Positions 16,201 to 23,411 of a DNA stretch of 23,479 bases are shown here, in pieces. Location of the stretch: positions 1-23,479 of the forward strand of contig CALADF010000051.1 of NCBI GenBank assembly GCA_937890835.1, written 5' to 3'. The notes beneath the pieces were generated by a model. That model did not search any database and was not told where the DNA came from. It saw nothing but the letters and a program-made list of their open reading frames with translations. This stretch comes from an uncultured bacterium (GTDB lineage Bacteria; Actinomycetota; Coriobacteriia; Coriobacteriales; Eggerthellaceae). The translations under genes were made by a program, and so were the position numbers. Positions within the stretch are counted from its first letter, which is position 1, and each line of letters opens with the position of its first letter.

Positions 16201-19200
16201 ACCGAGCCAGGTGCTTCCGGCGTCGCCGGCATGACGTATTCCCAAGCGGCGTACTCCGTGACGGTTACCGTGACCGATAAGGGCGATGGCACGCTTGAGG
16301 CAACGAGCGCGATGAAGCGCGTTTCGAATGATGCCGGCGCCGACGTGGACGAGGACGTGGCGAACAAGAATGCTGCGTTCACCAATTCCTTTAGCGCCGC
16401 TTCGGTGAACATCGGCTCGCGCGCCGTGAAGATCTACACGAATAACGGCGGCGCCGACAAGAACCTCGTCGATGGAATGTTCGCCTTCAAGGTGACTGCC
16501 GTTGGAGACAATGCTGCTGACGCGCCGATGCCTGCGGACGTTCAGGCCGATACGCAGGGCAACCGGTACGTGACGGTGGTCAACGACGGCCCCGAGGTTG
16601 CCTTTGGGCAGGCGACATTCGATGAGACCCACGTTGGCTCTACATACACCTATGAGATTCGCGAGGTTCTGCCCGATGGTGCTACCGCCGAAAACGGCTA
16701 CACCGTGAACGGCATGACTTACGACAACAGCTATTACACGGCGACCTTCACGGTGAGCTCTGAAGAGGTCAACGGCACCCCGACCGTCAAGGTCGAGCGC
16801 AGCTACACCAAGGGCGATGATAAGACGTCAGTCGCAAGTGCTCCCTCGTTCACGAACTCCTACGATCCTACCGATGTGACGCTTGAGGGCGCCGCCGCGA
16901 TCAATGTGTCAAAGACGCTGGTTGGCCGTGACTCCTTGAAAGATGAGAGCTTCGGCTTCACGCTCGTGGCACGCGGCAACATCACTACCGCTGCCCTCGA
17001 GAACCACGAGATCGTCTTTGCTGGAGACGAGAATAAGACCGAACTCAAGGCGTCCGTCGATGGTCTTGAGGACGGTAAGGCGAAGACTGCGAACTTCGAC
17101 TCCGTCACGTTTACCGAGCCTGGTACCTACAGCTTCAACGTGACGGAGAATGCTCCCGCTGCCGATACCAAAGGTATGGTGTACGACCGCAGCACGAAGG
17201 TGGTTACCGTGGTGGTGACCGACGATAACGGCACGCTCAAGGCGAGCGTCACCTACCCGGACGGCGCGAGCGCGGCGGCGTTCACCAACACCTATACCGC
17301 CAGCCACATCTACGGCACGGGCATGAAGCTCGATGCGGGCAAGACGCTTGACGGTCGCGCTCAGAATGCCGGCGAGTTCGAGTTCACCATCAAGGGCGTC
17401 GACAAGATCGGCTCGGTTGCTGCAGCTGACGCCGAGAGCAAGTTGGCCGAGAGCGACAAGAGCTTCAGCACCATCGCTGATGCTCCTGACGGCGTGCAGT
17501 CCAAGATGTTCAACCTGCTGAGCGGCGTGAAGTTCACGCAGGACGATGCGGGCAAGACGTTCAGCTACGAGCTCGCCGAAGTCGAGGGAAGCTTGGCCGG
17601 CGTGACCTATGACAAGACGGTGTACTCTATCGACATCACACCGGTTGATAATGCCGACGGCACCATGCATGCCGTGACGCATATCGGCAAGACAATGACC
17701 GACGGAACGGATGACCTGGGGGAATACAGTAGCGCATCGGGCGTCGGCGCCGTCACGCTTGGCTTCGCCAACGTCTACGAGGCGGCTTCGGTAACGATCG
17801 ACCCGGCGACGACCCCCATCGATCTTTCCAAGGTGCTGATGGGTCGCGATTGGAAGGCGAGCGACTCCTTCGAGTTCACGCTGACTTCCGAGAATGCCGA
17901 CGGCCCGAGCTATGACGTTGCGACCAAGATCGTGACGCAGGTCGATGGCACGCCCGCGGGTACGGAGGTTTCGTTCAACTTCGGTTCGGCGACGTTCGAC
18001 ACGCCCGGACAGTATCACTACACCGTGACCGAGACCAACGGTGGCAAGACCATTGATGGCGTGACGTACGACGGCCACACGGCTGACATCTACGTTATCG
18101 TGAGCGATCCGGGTGACGGGCAGCTCACGGCGCAGGTCAACGTCTACAATGGTACGTTCACCAACGACTACAAGGCTGAGCTCAACCACAACGATGCCGG
18201 CGGCATCGTCGTGACCAAGACCACGAACGGCCATAGCATGGAGCGGGGTCAGTTCCAGTTCCGCGTTGAGGCGCTTGACGGCGACGGTGTCACCGCTGCC
18301 GAGACCGCGCAGCGCATTGGCATTACGGATGGCACGACGGGCGACTTCGGCAACATCGAGGGTGCTGATGGCGAGAAGGTGGAGATGCCCTCCGAGCATC
18401 CCATCGCGTTCACCCAGGCTGATGTGGGCAAGACCTTCAAACTGAAAATCAGCGAACGCGGTGCCGACGGCATAACGTTCGGTTCAGGCGGCGCGGCAGG
18501 CGGCTATACCTATAGCGATGCCGTCTACACGGTGGAGCTTTCCGTTGCCGACAAGGGCGATGGCACGCTCGAGCTCACCACCAAGGTGACCGACAAGGAC
18601 GGAAAGACCACGGAGCAGACGAGCTCCGCCGCCGATGCGCAGGCGACGTACCTCGATTTCGTGAACGCTTACGAGGCCGTGGTGCCCGCAGGCAGGCCGG
18701 TGACCACGGAAAACCTGTTCTCCAAGGTTTTGAACGGCCGCGATTGGAAGGCAAGCGACAGCTTCACCTTTACCATCACGCCGCAGGGCGACGCTCCGGC
18801 ATCCGAGCGGGCAAACGCAACGTTGACGGGCCTCACCGATGCGGCGGGTTCGCAGGTGAACTTCGGTTTCGGCAAGATCAACTTCACGTTCGACGATGTT
18901 AAAGACGTTGCCCCTGCGGCGGACGGTACGCGTACCAAGGACTTCGTCTATAAGGTGACCGAGAACATTCCCGCAGGTGACGACAAGATCGCGGGCATCG
19001 ACTACGACACACGTGAGGTGACGCTGACCGTCACGCTGACCGACGACGGCAAGGGCAGCCTGGCCGCCTCCTATAACGTGGCGAACGGACCGTTCGTCAA
19101 TACGTATGCGTCCGGCGCGGTCAACGTTGATGCTGCCGGCGGCGTGCAGGTCGTGAAGACCTTGACGGGTCGTGCGATCGCCGCAGGTGATTTCGCGTTC

Positions 19201-21333
19201 ACTATGACGGCGACCAGCGATGACGCCAAAGTCAAGTTCGGCAAGGCCAAGACGGTTCAAACCGCCGGCGCGGCGCTCGGAACGGGTGCTGATGCCAACA
19301 TCGCCGTTGAGACCGTGAAGCTGGCGACGGGTTTGACGTTCGGCCTCGAGGACGTGGGCAAGAGCTTTGCCTTCGATGTCGTCGAAACCAGGGGCGGCGG
19401 TAACGGTTACGTCAACGACGCGACGGTGCACAAGCTTACGTTCGAGGTTTCCGACGACGGTGCAGGTACGCTCACGGTGACCGCCAAGCTCGACGGCAAC
19501 CCGGACCCGGCTGCAATCTGGACTAACGCGGTGGCGCGCGCGATGGGCGATGCTGTGAGCATTCCGTTCGTTAACCGCTACGACGCCGGCTTCGTCACGG
19601 TCGGCGGCGATGGCGATGTGGCTCTTGCGGGCGTCAAGCAGCTTATCGGCCGCGATATGGTTGCGGGCGAGTTCCACTTCAACGTGACCAACGCTGCCGA
19701 TGATGCGAAGAGGGTCGTCGCGACCGGCGTGAACGCAGCTGACGGCACGGTGTCCTTCACGGGCATCACCTACACCACCGAGCAGCTCAACAAGGACGTC
19801 GCGGCGGGTCTTGCCACGGTTGTCCGCGCTGGCAACGAAGACGTGTACACCTACGATTACAGCGTGAGCGAGGATGCTTCCAAAAACGCCGCCGGCATCA
19901 CGGTTATCCAGGGAGCCCAGGCTATCAAGGTCAAGGTGACCGACGACCATGAGGGTAAACTGAGCGCCGAGGTGGTTTATCCCGACGGCGGCATGGTATT
20001 CAGGAACGCTTACGGTGCCGGTGCGGAAGCCAGGATTTCGCTTGTCGGCGCCAAGGTGCTCGAGGTTGAATCCGGCGATAACGCGCCCGATATCGCAGGC
20101 AAATTCACCTTCACGTTGACCGGCTCCGAGGGCGCGCCGATGCCTGTGAAGACCACGACGGTCAACGAGGAATCGGGCAGCGTGTCCTTCGGCGAGCTCG
20201 TCTACACGATCGATTGTCTCGAAGGCGCCGAGGTCGCAGCTGACGGCACGCGCTCCAAGACCTTTACCTACACGGTGAACGAGTCGGGCAGTGTTGCAGG
20301 CGTTGTCAACGACGCGATTGCCAAGACCATCGAGGTGACGGTTAAGGACAACGGCGACGGCACGTTGTCCGCCATCAAGTCCACCGTTGGCGATACGGCT
20401 GATTTCACGTTCGTCAACGTTTACCGCGTCGAGCCGACGGAGAGCTCGCTGACGGGCGAGGGCGGCTTCGATATCACGAAGACGCTGACCGGTCGCGACA
20501 TGCGCGCGGGTGAGTTCGAGTTCTCTCTTGAGGTTGCCGATGGCACGGTGGTCACCGCGAGCAACGACGCTTCGGGCAAGGTGGTGTTCCCGGTTATGAG
20601 GTTCACCGAACCGGGTACCTATAAGTATGCGCTGGCGGAAATCGACGGCGAACTCGGCGGCGTGACTTATGACGACGCAGCGTACGAGGCGGTTGCGAAG
20701 GTGATCGATAAGGGCGACGGCACGCTGGGCGTGACGTGGTCGGTGTCCAAGGACGGCGAGCTTCTTGACGGCAAGGATGTCGTGTTCGCCAACACCTACC
20801 GGGCCGAACCCGCGAGCATCTCGCTGGGCGCGGCCAAGAAGCTGACCGGGCGCGATATCGTCGAGGGCGAGTTTTCCTTCGAGCTTCGTGATGTTGCGGG
20901 CAACGTGCTGCAGACGGTGACGAACGGCACTGCGGAAGACGGCGTTGCACCCGTGGTCTTCGCGCCCATCGTCTACGACGCCCCCGGCGAGTACGACTAC
21001 CAGATCGTCGAGGTCGTAGGCGATGCGGAGGGCGTCACCTACGACGAGGCCGTGTTCGCCTGCCATGTGTCGGTGACGGACGACGGCGTGGGTCACCTTG
21101 AGGCCACGCTCACCCAAGACGATGCCAGCGCGTTTGTTTTCGAGAACGTTTACGTGGCGCCTCCCGCGCCCGAAGACCCCGCGACGCCCGTCGAGCCGCT
21201 GAAAACCGTGCCTGCGCTCGTGAAGACGGGCGATGCGGCGCCCGCGTTGATGATGGCGCTCGGTGCGGCAGCGGCTGTTGCGACAGCGGTTGCAGCGGTC
21301 GGATTGCGCAGGTTGCGCAGCAGGCGCGGCTAG
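13261..21333 (+). CDS. Giant vWA / Spy0128-repeat cell-wall-anchored adhesin (pilus-like rod)
   Basis: Numbering is from the in-frame GTG at 13261, which has no ribosome binding site; the true start is probably 13103, across the poly-G tract. The 2,690-residue frame begins with a signal-peptide core (L-V-L-A-L-V-L-A-T-S-L-S-L, cleavage near A-T-A-V-A). A vWA domain (about 118-440) has the MIDAS residues D126-x-S128-x-S130, T303 and D332 (F-F-T-D-G), so metal-dependent ligand binding is likely. After a region I cannot assign (about 445-770) comes a SpaA-like domain (about 773-897). Twelve Spy0128/FctA-like domains follow (898-2631), then a Pro-rich spacer, L-V-K-T-G at 2653-2657, a hydrophobic segment and the tail R-R-L-R-S-R-R-G. 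Head, stalk and anchor are thus in one chain, which should form a long rod covalently attached to the wall. The ligand is unknown. A terminator follows at 21437. Confidence 0.93.
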   Translation: MLVLALVLATSLSLPATAVADPLADLFGFGSDAAPAAAFDEEKTVDPSTIATWQGIVQNDTENIGRIWTDKTVSSTSVQLPASPDGTAPSVDIGNSDFLVALSALSSTSNTSVTSSKPLDIVLVLDASGSMADELTSEYRYNETYNINTNGRTTYYAQNADGSYAEIDRITTGWLRPKFDHWELNGQTINPKTSAQDSDPNHIQFYTYDEVTTTKMAALHDAANAFIENTATQNDAIDDAAKRHRVSLVKFASDKSDIVGNDTMGGWNGYNYSQIMTNLTAYTSDDVASATNMVDGLTASGATSADYGMQHAQNVLASAREDAQKVVIFFTDGEPNHQNGFDGTVANDAISAAGALKDENTLVYTIGMFANADPSNTSTSTTNQFNAYMHAVSSNYPKATAWNSLGDRVSQDSAYYKAATNAAELNQIFQEISDEINAGTGYPTETTEGAEGTSGYITFIDELGAYMEVDGFKSIVFADKVFSNPVKSSNGLTDTYTFSGEGGNALYPNGNLSQIIVKVQRSDALEQGDVVTVQVPADLIPLRNFTVKDENGTATMDIAEAYPIRIFYGVSVKQGVCDALAQGTADQALKNYIAANTVDGKTSFYSNYYDGTVTTPDGSKKLGNTTASFVPAEGNSFYYFTENTTLYTDESCTQKVMDEPHAGETYYYKRVYYAKGAQSGEVAKKDSITRFVGANFEASTTFWGKASDGSYYIKAGAPRLTRIDDLTLAKENNATGTSTEVINPNWDNINNPDVLNVSLGNNGKISVELPGTLAITKDAGVVPNKGLSTDVLNGKEFQFEITVDGAANKTYKAEVKHEDGTVTGTLFDLAFDGQGKATHSIKDNETLYIYGLDAGVNYSVTEVEDKLPSGFTQTSASGDTGTILGNATAQAKFVNTYDVAPVTLSAVDFATYQKNFDRWDIASSFNILLTEDNAANPMPEGSAEGADGLEEKTVQVSEGATSGNFGDITFDHTGTFTYTITEPGASGVAGMTYSQAAYSVTVTVTDKGDGTLEATSAMKRVSNDAGADVDEDVANKNAAFTNSFSAASVNIGSRAVKIYTNNGGADKNLVDGMFAFKVTAVGDNAADAPMPADVQADTQGNRYVTVVNDGPEVAFGQATFDETHVGSTYTYEIREVLPDGATAENGYTVNGMTYDNSYYTATFTVSSEEVNGTPTVKVERSYTKGDDKTSVASAPSFTNSYDPTDVTLEGAAAINVSKTLVGRDSLKDESFGFTLVARGNITTAALENHEIVFAGDENKTELKASVDGLEDGKAKTANFDSVTFTEPGTYSFNVTENAPAADTKGMVYDRSTKVVTVVVTDDNGTLKASVTYPDGASAAAFTNTYTASHIYGTGMKLDAGKTLDGRAQNAGEFEFTIKGVDKIGSVAAADAESKLAESDKSFSTIADAPDGVQSKMFNLLSGVKFTQDDAGKTFSYELAEVEGSLAGVTYDKTVYSIDITPVDNADGTMHAVTHIGKTMTDGTDDLGEYSSASGVGAVTLGFANVYEAASVTIDPATTPIDLSKVLMGRDWKASDSFEFTLTSENADGPSYDVATKIVTQVDGTPAGTEVSFNFGSATFDTPGQYHYTVTETNGGKTIDGVTYDGHTADIYVIVSDPGDGQLTAQVNVYNGTFTNDYKAELNHNDAGGIVVTKTTNGHSMERGQFQFRVEALDGDGVTAAETAQRIGITDGTTGDFGNIEGADGEKVEMPSEHPIAFTQADVGKTFKLKISERGADGITFGSGGAAGGYTYSDAVYTVELSVADKGDGTLELTTKVTDKDGKTTEQTSSAADAQATYLDFVNAYEAVVPAGRPVTTENLFSKVLNGRDWKASDSFTFTITPQGDAPASERANATLTGLTDAAGSQVNFGFGKINFTFDDVKDVAPAADGTRTKDFVYKVTENIPAGDDKIAGIDYDTREVTLTVTLTDDGKGSLAASYNVANGPFVNTYASGAVNVDAAGGVQVVKTLTGRAIAAGDFAFTMTATSDDAKVKFGKAKTVQTAGAALGTGADANIAVETVKLATGLTFGLEDVGKSFAFDVVETRGGGNGYVNDATVHKLTFEVSDDGAGTLTVTAKLDGNPDPAAIWTNAVARAMGDAVSIPFVNRYDAGFVTVGGDGDVALAGVKQLIGRDMVAGEFHFNVTNAADDAKRVVATGVNAADGTVSFTGITYTTEQLNKDVAAGLATVVRAGNEDVYTYDYSVSEDASKNAAGITVIQGAQAIKVKVTDDHEGKLSAEVVYPDGGMVFRNAYGAGAEARISLVGAKVLEVESGDNAPDIAGKFTFTLTGSEGAPMPVKTTTVNEESGSVSFGELVYTIDCLEGAEVAADGTRSKTFTYTVNESGSVAGVVNDAIAKTIEVTVKDNGDGTLSAIKSTVGDTADFTFVNVYRVEPTESSLTGEGGFDITKTLTGRDMRAGEFEFSLEVADGTVVTASNDASGKVVFPVMRFTEPGTYKYALAEIDGELGGVTYDDAAYEAVAKVIDKGDGTLGVTWSVSKDGELLDGKDVVFANTYRAEPASISLGAAKKLTGRDIVEGEFSFELRDVAGNVLQTVTNGTAEDGVAPVVFAPIVYDAPGEYDYQIVEVVGDAEGVTYDEAVFACHVSVTDDGVGHLEATLTQDDASAFVFENVYVAPPAPEDPATPVEPLKTVPALVKTGDAAPALMMALGAAAAVATAVAAVGLRRLRSRRG
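15952..21153 (+). repeat. Array of twelve divergent isopeptide (Spy0128/FctA-like) domains
   Basis: Each unit of 118-167 residues ends in F-x-N-x-[YF]; the Asn are at 1042, 1199, 1343, 1504, 1635, 1802, 1947, 2105, 2249, 2386, 2511 and 2629. Most begin with K-x-L-x-G-R and carry a mid-domain strand ending in Glu (T-V-T-E, L-A-E, V-V-E and similar). Lys, Asn and catalytic Glu are the triad that forms internal isopeptide bonds in Spy0128-type pilins, and all three can be placed in every unit, though the Lys of units 1 and 2 sits in a degenerate context. Units 5 and 7 share an identical G-R-D-W-K-A-S-D-S-F block. The DNA copies have diverged widely, so the array is old. Confidence 0.85.
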
Positions 21334-21343
21334 CGCGGATGCC

Positions 21344-21375
21344 TTCGCAGGGGGAGGGTTCGGCATCCCTGCGAA
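21344..21375 (+). repeat. Inverted repeat just after the adhesin stop
   Basis: A 9-bp perfect stem (TTCGCAGGG at 21344-21352, CCCTGCGAA at 21367-21375) starts 10 bases past the stop codon. No T tract follows, so it is more likely a 3'-end structure than a terminator; the real terminator seems to be at 21437. Confidence 0.45.
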
Positions 21376-21436
21376 ACGCCCTATCGGCTTCGATGGGGCG
21401 TGCCGGTCGGCGTGGGGCCGAGTGCTGATATGAGGA

Positions 21437-21481
21437 GGGCTTGCGAACTGTTCCCCGACGGTTCGCAAGCCCCTGCTTTTT
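21437..21481 (+). terminator. Rho-independent terminator of the adhesin gene
   Basis: Two 12-base arms (GGGCTTGCGAAC at 21437-21448, complement at 21461-21472) pair perfectly around a 12-base loop, and a run of five T follows at 21477-21481. It lies about 100 bases past the adhesin stop. Confidence 0.85.
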
Positions 21482-21549
21482 GTCCGGACGACGCTGTTCC
21501 GCGTGCTTGCCGCTTCGGGGCGGTTTTTCCGTGCTCCGCTTGTAGCGCA

Positions 21550-21657
21550 TCTCCGCCCCGACCCTGCGTTTTGCCTGCGACGTCTCTCCGACCAGCGCCG
21601 TGCGTTCCGCCGGCAGCACATCCCCGTCCAACATCCTGTATTTTGCCCGCAGAGCGC
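21550..21657. repeat. Three degenerate 36-bp tandem units
   Basis: Units 21550-21585, 21586-21621 and 21622-21657 are 36 bases each and share spaced positions (a TGCGTT/TGTATT block followed by T/CTGCC-GC). Read in one frame they give 12-residue units with Pro at position 3, Cys at 6 and Pro-Ala at 9-10. No start, binding site or protein family supports translation. The gap 21334-21720 otherwise holds only the hairpins listed separately, including a 9-bp inverted repeat GCCCGCAGA (21645-21653) / TCTGCGGGC (21671-21679) that overlaps the last unit. Confidence 0.45.
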
Positions 21658-21720
21658 AGCAGGTGCACGATCTGCGGGCCGCTGAACCCCTCGACGTCGC
21701 GTGACGCTCATCGTTGATAA

Positions 21721-22518
21721 AAAGGAAAGGGCGCGCTCGGTTTTTCCGCTGGATTGCAGTTCACGCGTGAAGTGCAGGAGACGAAGAGCTTCCAGTACAA
21801 GCTTACGCAGCTCGCGCGCAAGCTCACGGGTCAAGGGCGGGGCGTTCTCGTGCTTGTGGACGAGTTGCAGGCGAACTCTCCCGATGTTCGTCAGCTGGTG
21901 ATCGCCTATCAGGAGCTGGTGGGGGAAGGTCTTGACGTGGCGTTGGTGATGGCAGGGCTGCCGGGTGCGGTCTCCGCGACGCTTAACGACCATGTTCTCA
22001 CCTTTTTGAACCGTGCGACCAAGGTGGAGCTCGGACCGCTACGACTGGGCGATGTGGACGCGTTTTTCAGTGGAGCGTTTGAGCAACTAGGGGTGAGCGT
22101 TTCGGCCGAAGTTCGCAAGCGAGCCGCGCAGGCGACCGAGGGGTCTCCGTATCTGCTGCAGCTCGTGGGGCATTACCTGGCGCTGTACGCCTCTCCCGAA
22201 GCTGAAGTCGATGACGAGGTCTTCAACGAGGCTGTTGCGGCGGCGCGAAGCGACTTCATGAACGATGTGTGCCAAACGACGCTCGCGGCGCTCTCCGATC
22301 AGGATGCGGCGTTTCTGAATGCCATGGCCGAAGATGAAGGGGTCAGCTCCATTTCAACGGTCGCCGACCGCATGGGCGTGACCTCCGATTATGCGCAGAA
22401 ATACCGCAGGCGTCTGATCGGTGCCGGCATCGTTAAGGCGGCGGGCCGCGGCAAGGTCGCCTTTGCTGTTCCCCTTTTGCGGGAATACCTGAAAGATCTT
22501 CGGTCGCGCGACGAGTAA
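21721..22518 (+). pseudogene. 5'-truncated AAA-type ATPase with winged-helix C-terminus
   Basis: The frame from 21721 opens just after TGA-TAA (21715-21720) and has only a TTG (21754) as early start, with no good ribosome binding site. It encodes the C-terminal two thirds of an Orc1/Cdc6-like P-loop ATPase of a kind common in Actinomycetota: a Walker B strand V-L-V-L-V-D-E (31-37 counted from TTG), then V-A-L-V-M-A-G-L-P, a helical lid with E-G-S-P-Y-L-L-Q-L-V-G, and a winged helix (about 178-245) with V-A-D-R-M-G-V-T-S-D-Y. The Walker A loop that should precede it is absent, and no frame in 21340-21720 supplies it. It is probably a non-functional remnant of a larger gene, perhaps cut by recombination near the repeats upstream. 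Intact relatives are annotated only as ATP-binding proteins, so the former function is unclear. Confidence 0.75.
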
Positions 22519-22918
22519 GGGTTGCATTGGGCGGGAGTCCTTCGTAGCGTGGTTCCTGCTCGCGCGATGCAGCCCGCTTCCGTGCCGCCGGCAGCGCGGC
22601 CTCGCCTATGGGTTGCTTGCGGCGTGAACTCGCCCCCCCCGCGACACCCGCCGCCTTCCCATCCCCGCATCGGCGAGCCTCATGGTGCGGGAGCGCTGCC
22701 TCTCGCCGTAAATCGACGGTGTCGGCAGCAGGGTGCTGCTGTTCGCTACATGAAACAATACCGAAAATGACATCCACATCGTTTAATCGCAAAAGCGCAG
22801 GTGGTGATGCGAAACCTTCTCCTATAATCGCGGTAGCGCGGCGGGTGGCGTCTTCTTCGGGGTATCCGGCGTGGGTTCGTCTTGGTCGTGCGCGCTGTTC
22901 GATCAAGAGGAGTGGGAT
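22519..22918. other. Non-coding gap with a candidate promoter for the small HTH gene
   Basis: I find no gene in these 400 bases; open frames crossing it are shadows without binding sites. A perfect TATAAT is at 22823-22828, which would give a leader of about 85 bases before the ATG at 22919, but no recognisable -35 lies at the right distance. A small stem GCAGCA/TGCTGC (22725-22730, 22734-22739) is also present. The base composition shifts to more AT from about 22740 onward, in line with a regulatory stretch. Confidence 0.4.
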
Positions 22919-23155
22919 ATGGTTGCATGTCAGGATGTTCATTTGACGCCCGCGCAGAGGCGTATCGTGGATTTTTTGCAGGAGCATGCCGACGGCGCAT
23001 GCTCGAAGGCCCGGTTGGCGCAGGAGGTCGGCTGCAGCGTGAAAACGGTCGATCGCGCGATCGCTCATCTCAGGCATGAGGGCGTCGTCGTGGCGGAGGC
23101 TCGTTTTGCGGAAAGCGGCGCGCAGCTCGCCAATGTGTACAGACTTGTCGACTAA
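22919..23155 (+). CDS. Small winged-helix DNA-binding protein
   Basis: This 78-residue protein is essentially one winged helix-turn-helix: L-T-P-A-Q-R-R-I-V-D-F-L (helix 1), S-K-A-R-L-A-Q-E-V-G (helix 2), S-V-K-T-V-D-R-A-I-A-H-L-R (recognition helix), then a wing V-V-V-A-E-A-R-F and a terminal strand N-V-Y-R-L-V-D. The fold resembles MarR/DeoR-type or replication-helper HTH modules; no effector domain is present. ATG 22919 has AAGAGGAG at the right distance, which decides it over the upstream ATG at 22871. It may autoregulate or be a remnant of a mobile element, but no mobile genes are seen nearby. The target is unknown. Confidence 0.8.
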   Translation: MVACQDVHLTPAQRRIVDFLQEHADGACSKARLAQEVGCSVKTVDRAIAHLRHEGVVVAEARFAESGAQLANVYRLVD

Positions 23156-23251
23156 ACCATCGCATGCAACGTGCATGCCCGCGCTCCCTTCGCGCAGAGC
23201 CCTTGCCGACCGTCATGCGTGAAACACGCCCGACAGATTCCTTCTTTTGCG

Positions 23252-23262
23252 CGAAATGTATC
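23252..23262 (-). repeat. Copy C of the dispersed motif (inverted, core only)
   Basis: On the minus strand this reads GATACATTTCG, identical to the first 11 bases of copy B at 23386; preceding TT (23263-23264) also agrees with copy A at 21-22. The conserved part then breaks down except for an AAAA run. It forms an inverted pair with copy B about 125 bases away. Confidence 0.55.
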
Positions 23263-23385
23263 AACGTTGCTGAAGATCTCGGAGGTTGCTCAGCGTTAGG
23301 GAGCATATGAACTGGGGTTTTGATGGGATCCGTTCTTGGGCGTCGTTTTGATTCGTCTTCGGGGGACGCGTTTTCCGCCTGAAGC

Positions 23386-23411
23386 GATACATTTCGTTGA
23401 AAAACGGGAAT
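23386..23411 (+). repeat. Copy B of the 26-bp dispersed motif
   Basis: GATACATTTCGTTGAAAAAC and the following GGGAAT match copy A (23-48) at 23 of 26 positions in the same orientation, more than 23 kb apart. Both copies lie in non-coding sequence, so a shared regulatory site is more likely than chance. Confidence 0.6.

Noticed and set aside
14755..16632. A 625-codon minus-strand frame
   Set aside because: Same explanation: shadow of the adhesin frame, with no binding site or recognisable family.
18484..21993. A 1,169-codon open frame on the minus strand opposite the adhesin
   Set aside because: It is antisense to the repeat array, shows no domain or signal, is rich in Arg/His/Gly, and arises because high-GC codon bias keeps the opposite frame open. 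The plus frame has clear domain structure.
22626..22640. C-rich run near 22630 as a second phase-variable tract
   Set aside because: It is only about eight C long and lies outside any credible gene.
22433..23176. A 247-codon minus-strand frame at the right end
   Set aside because: It overlaps both the ATPase C-terminus and the winged-helix gene and has no recognisable motif.
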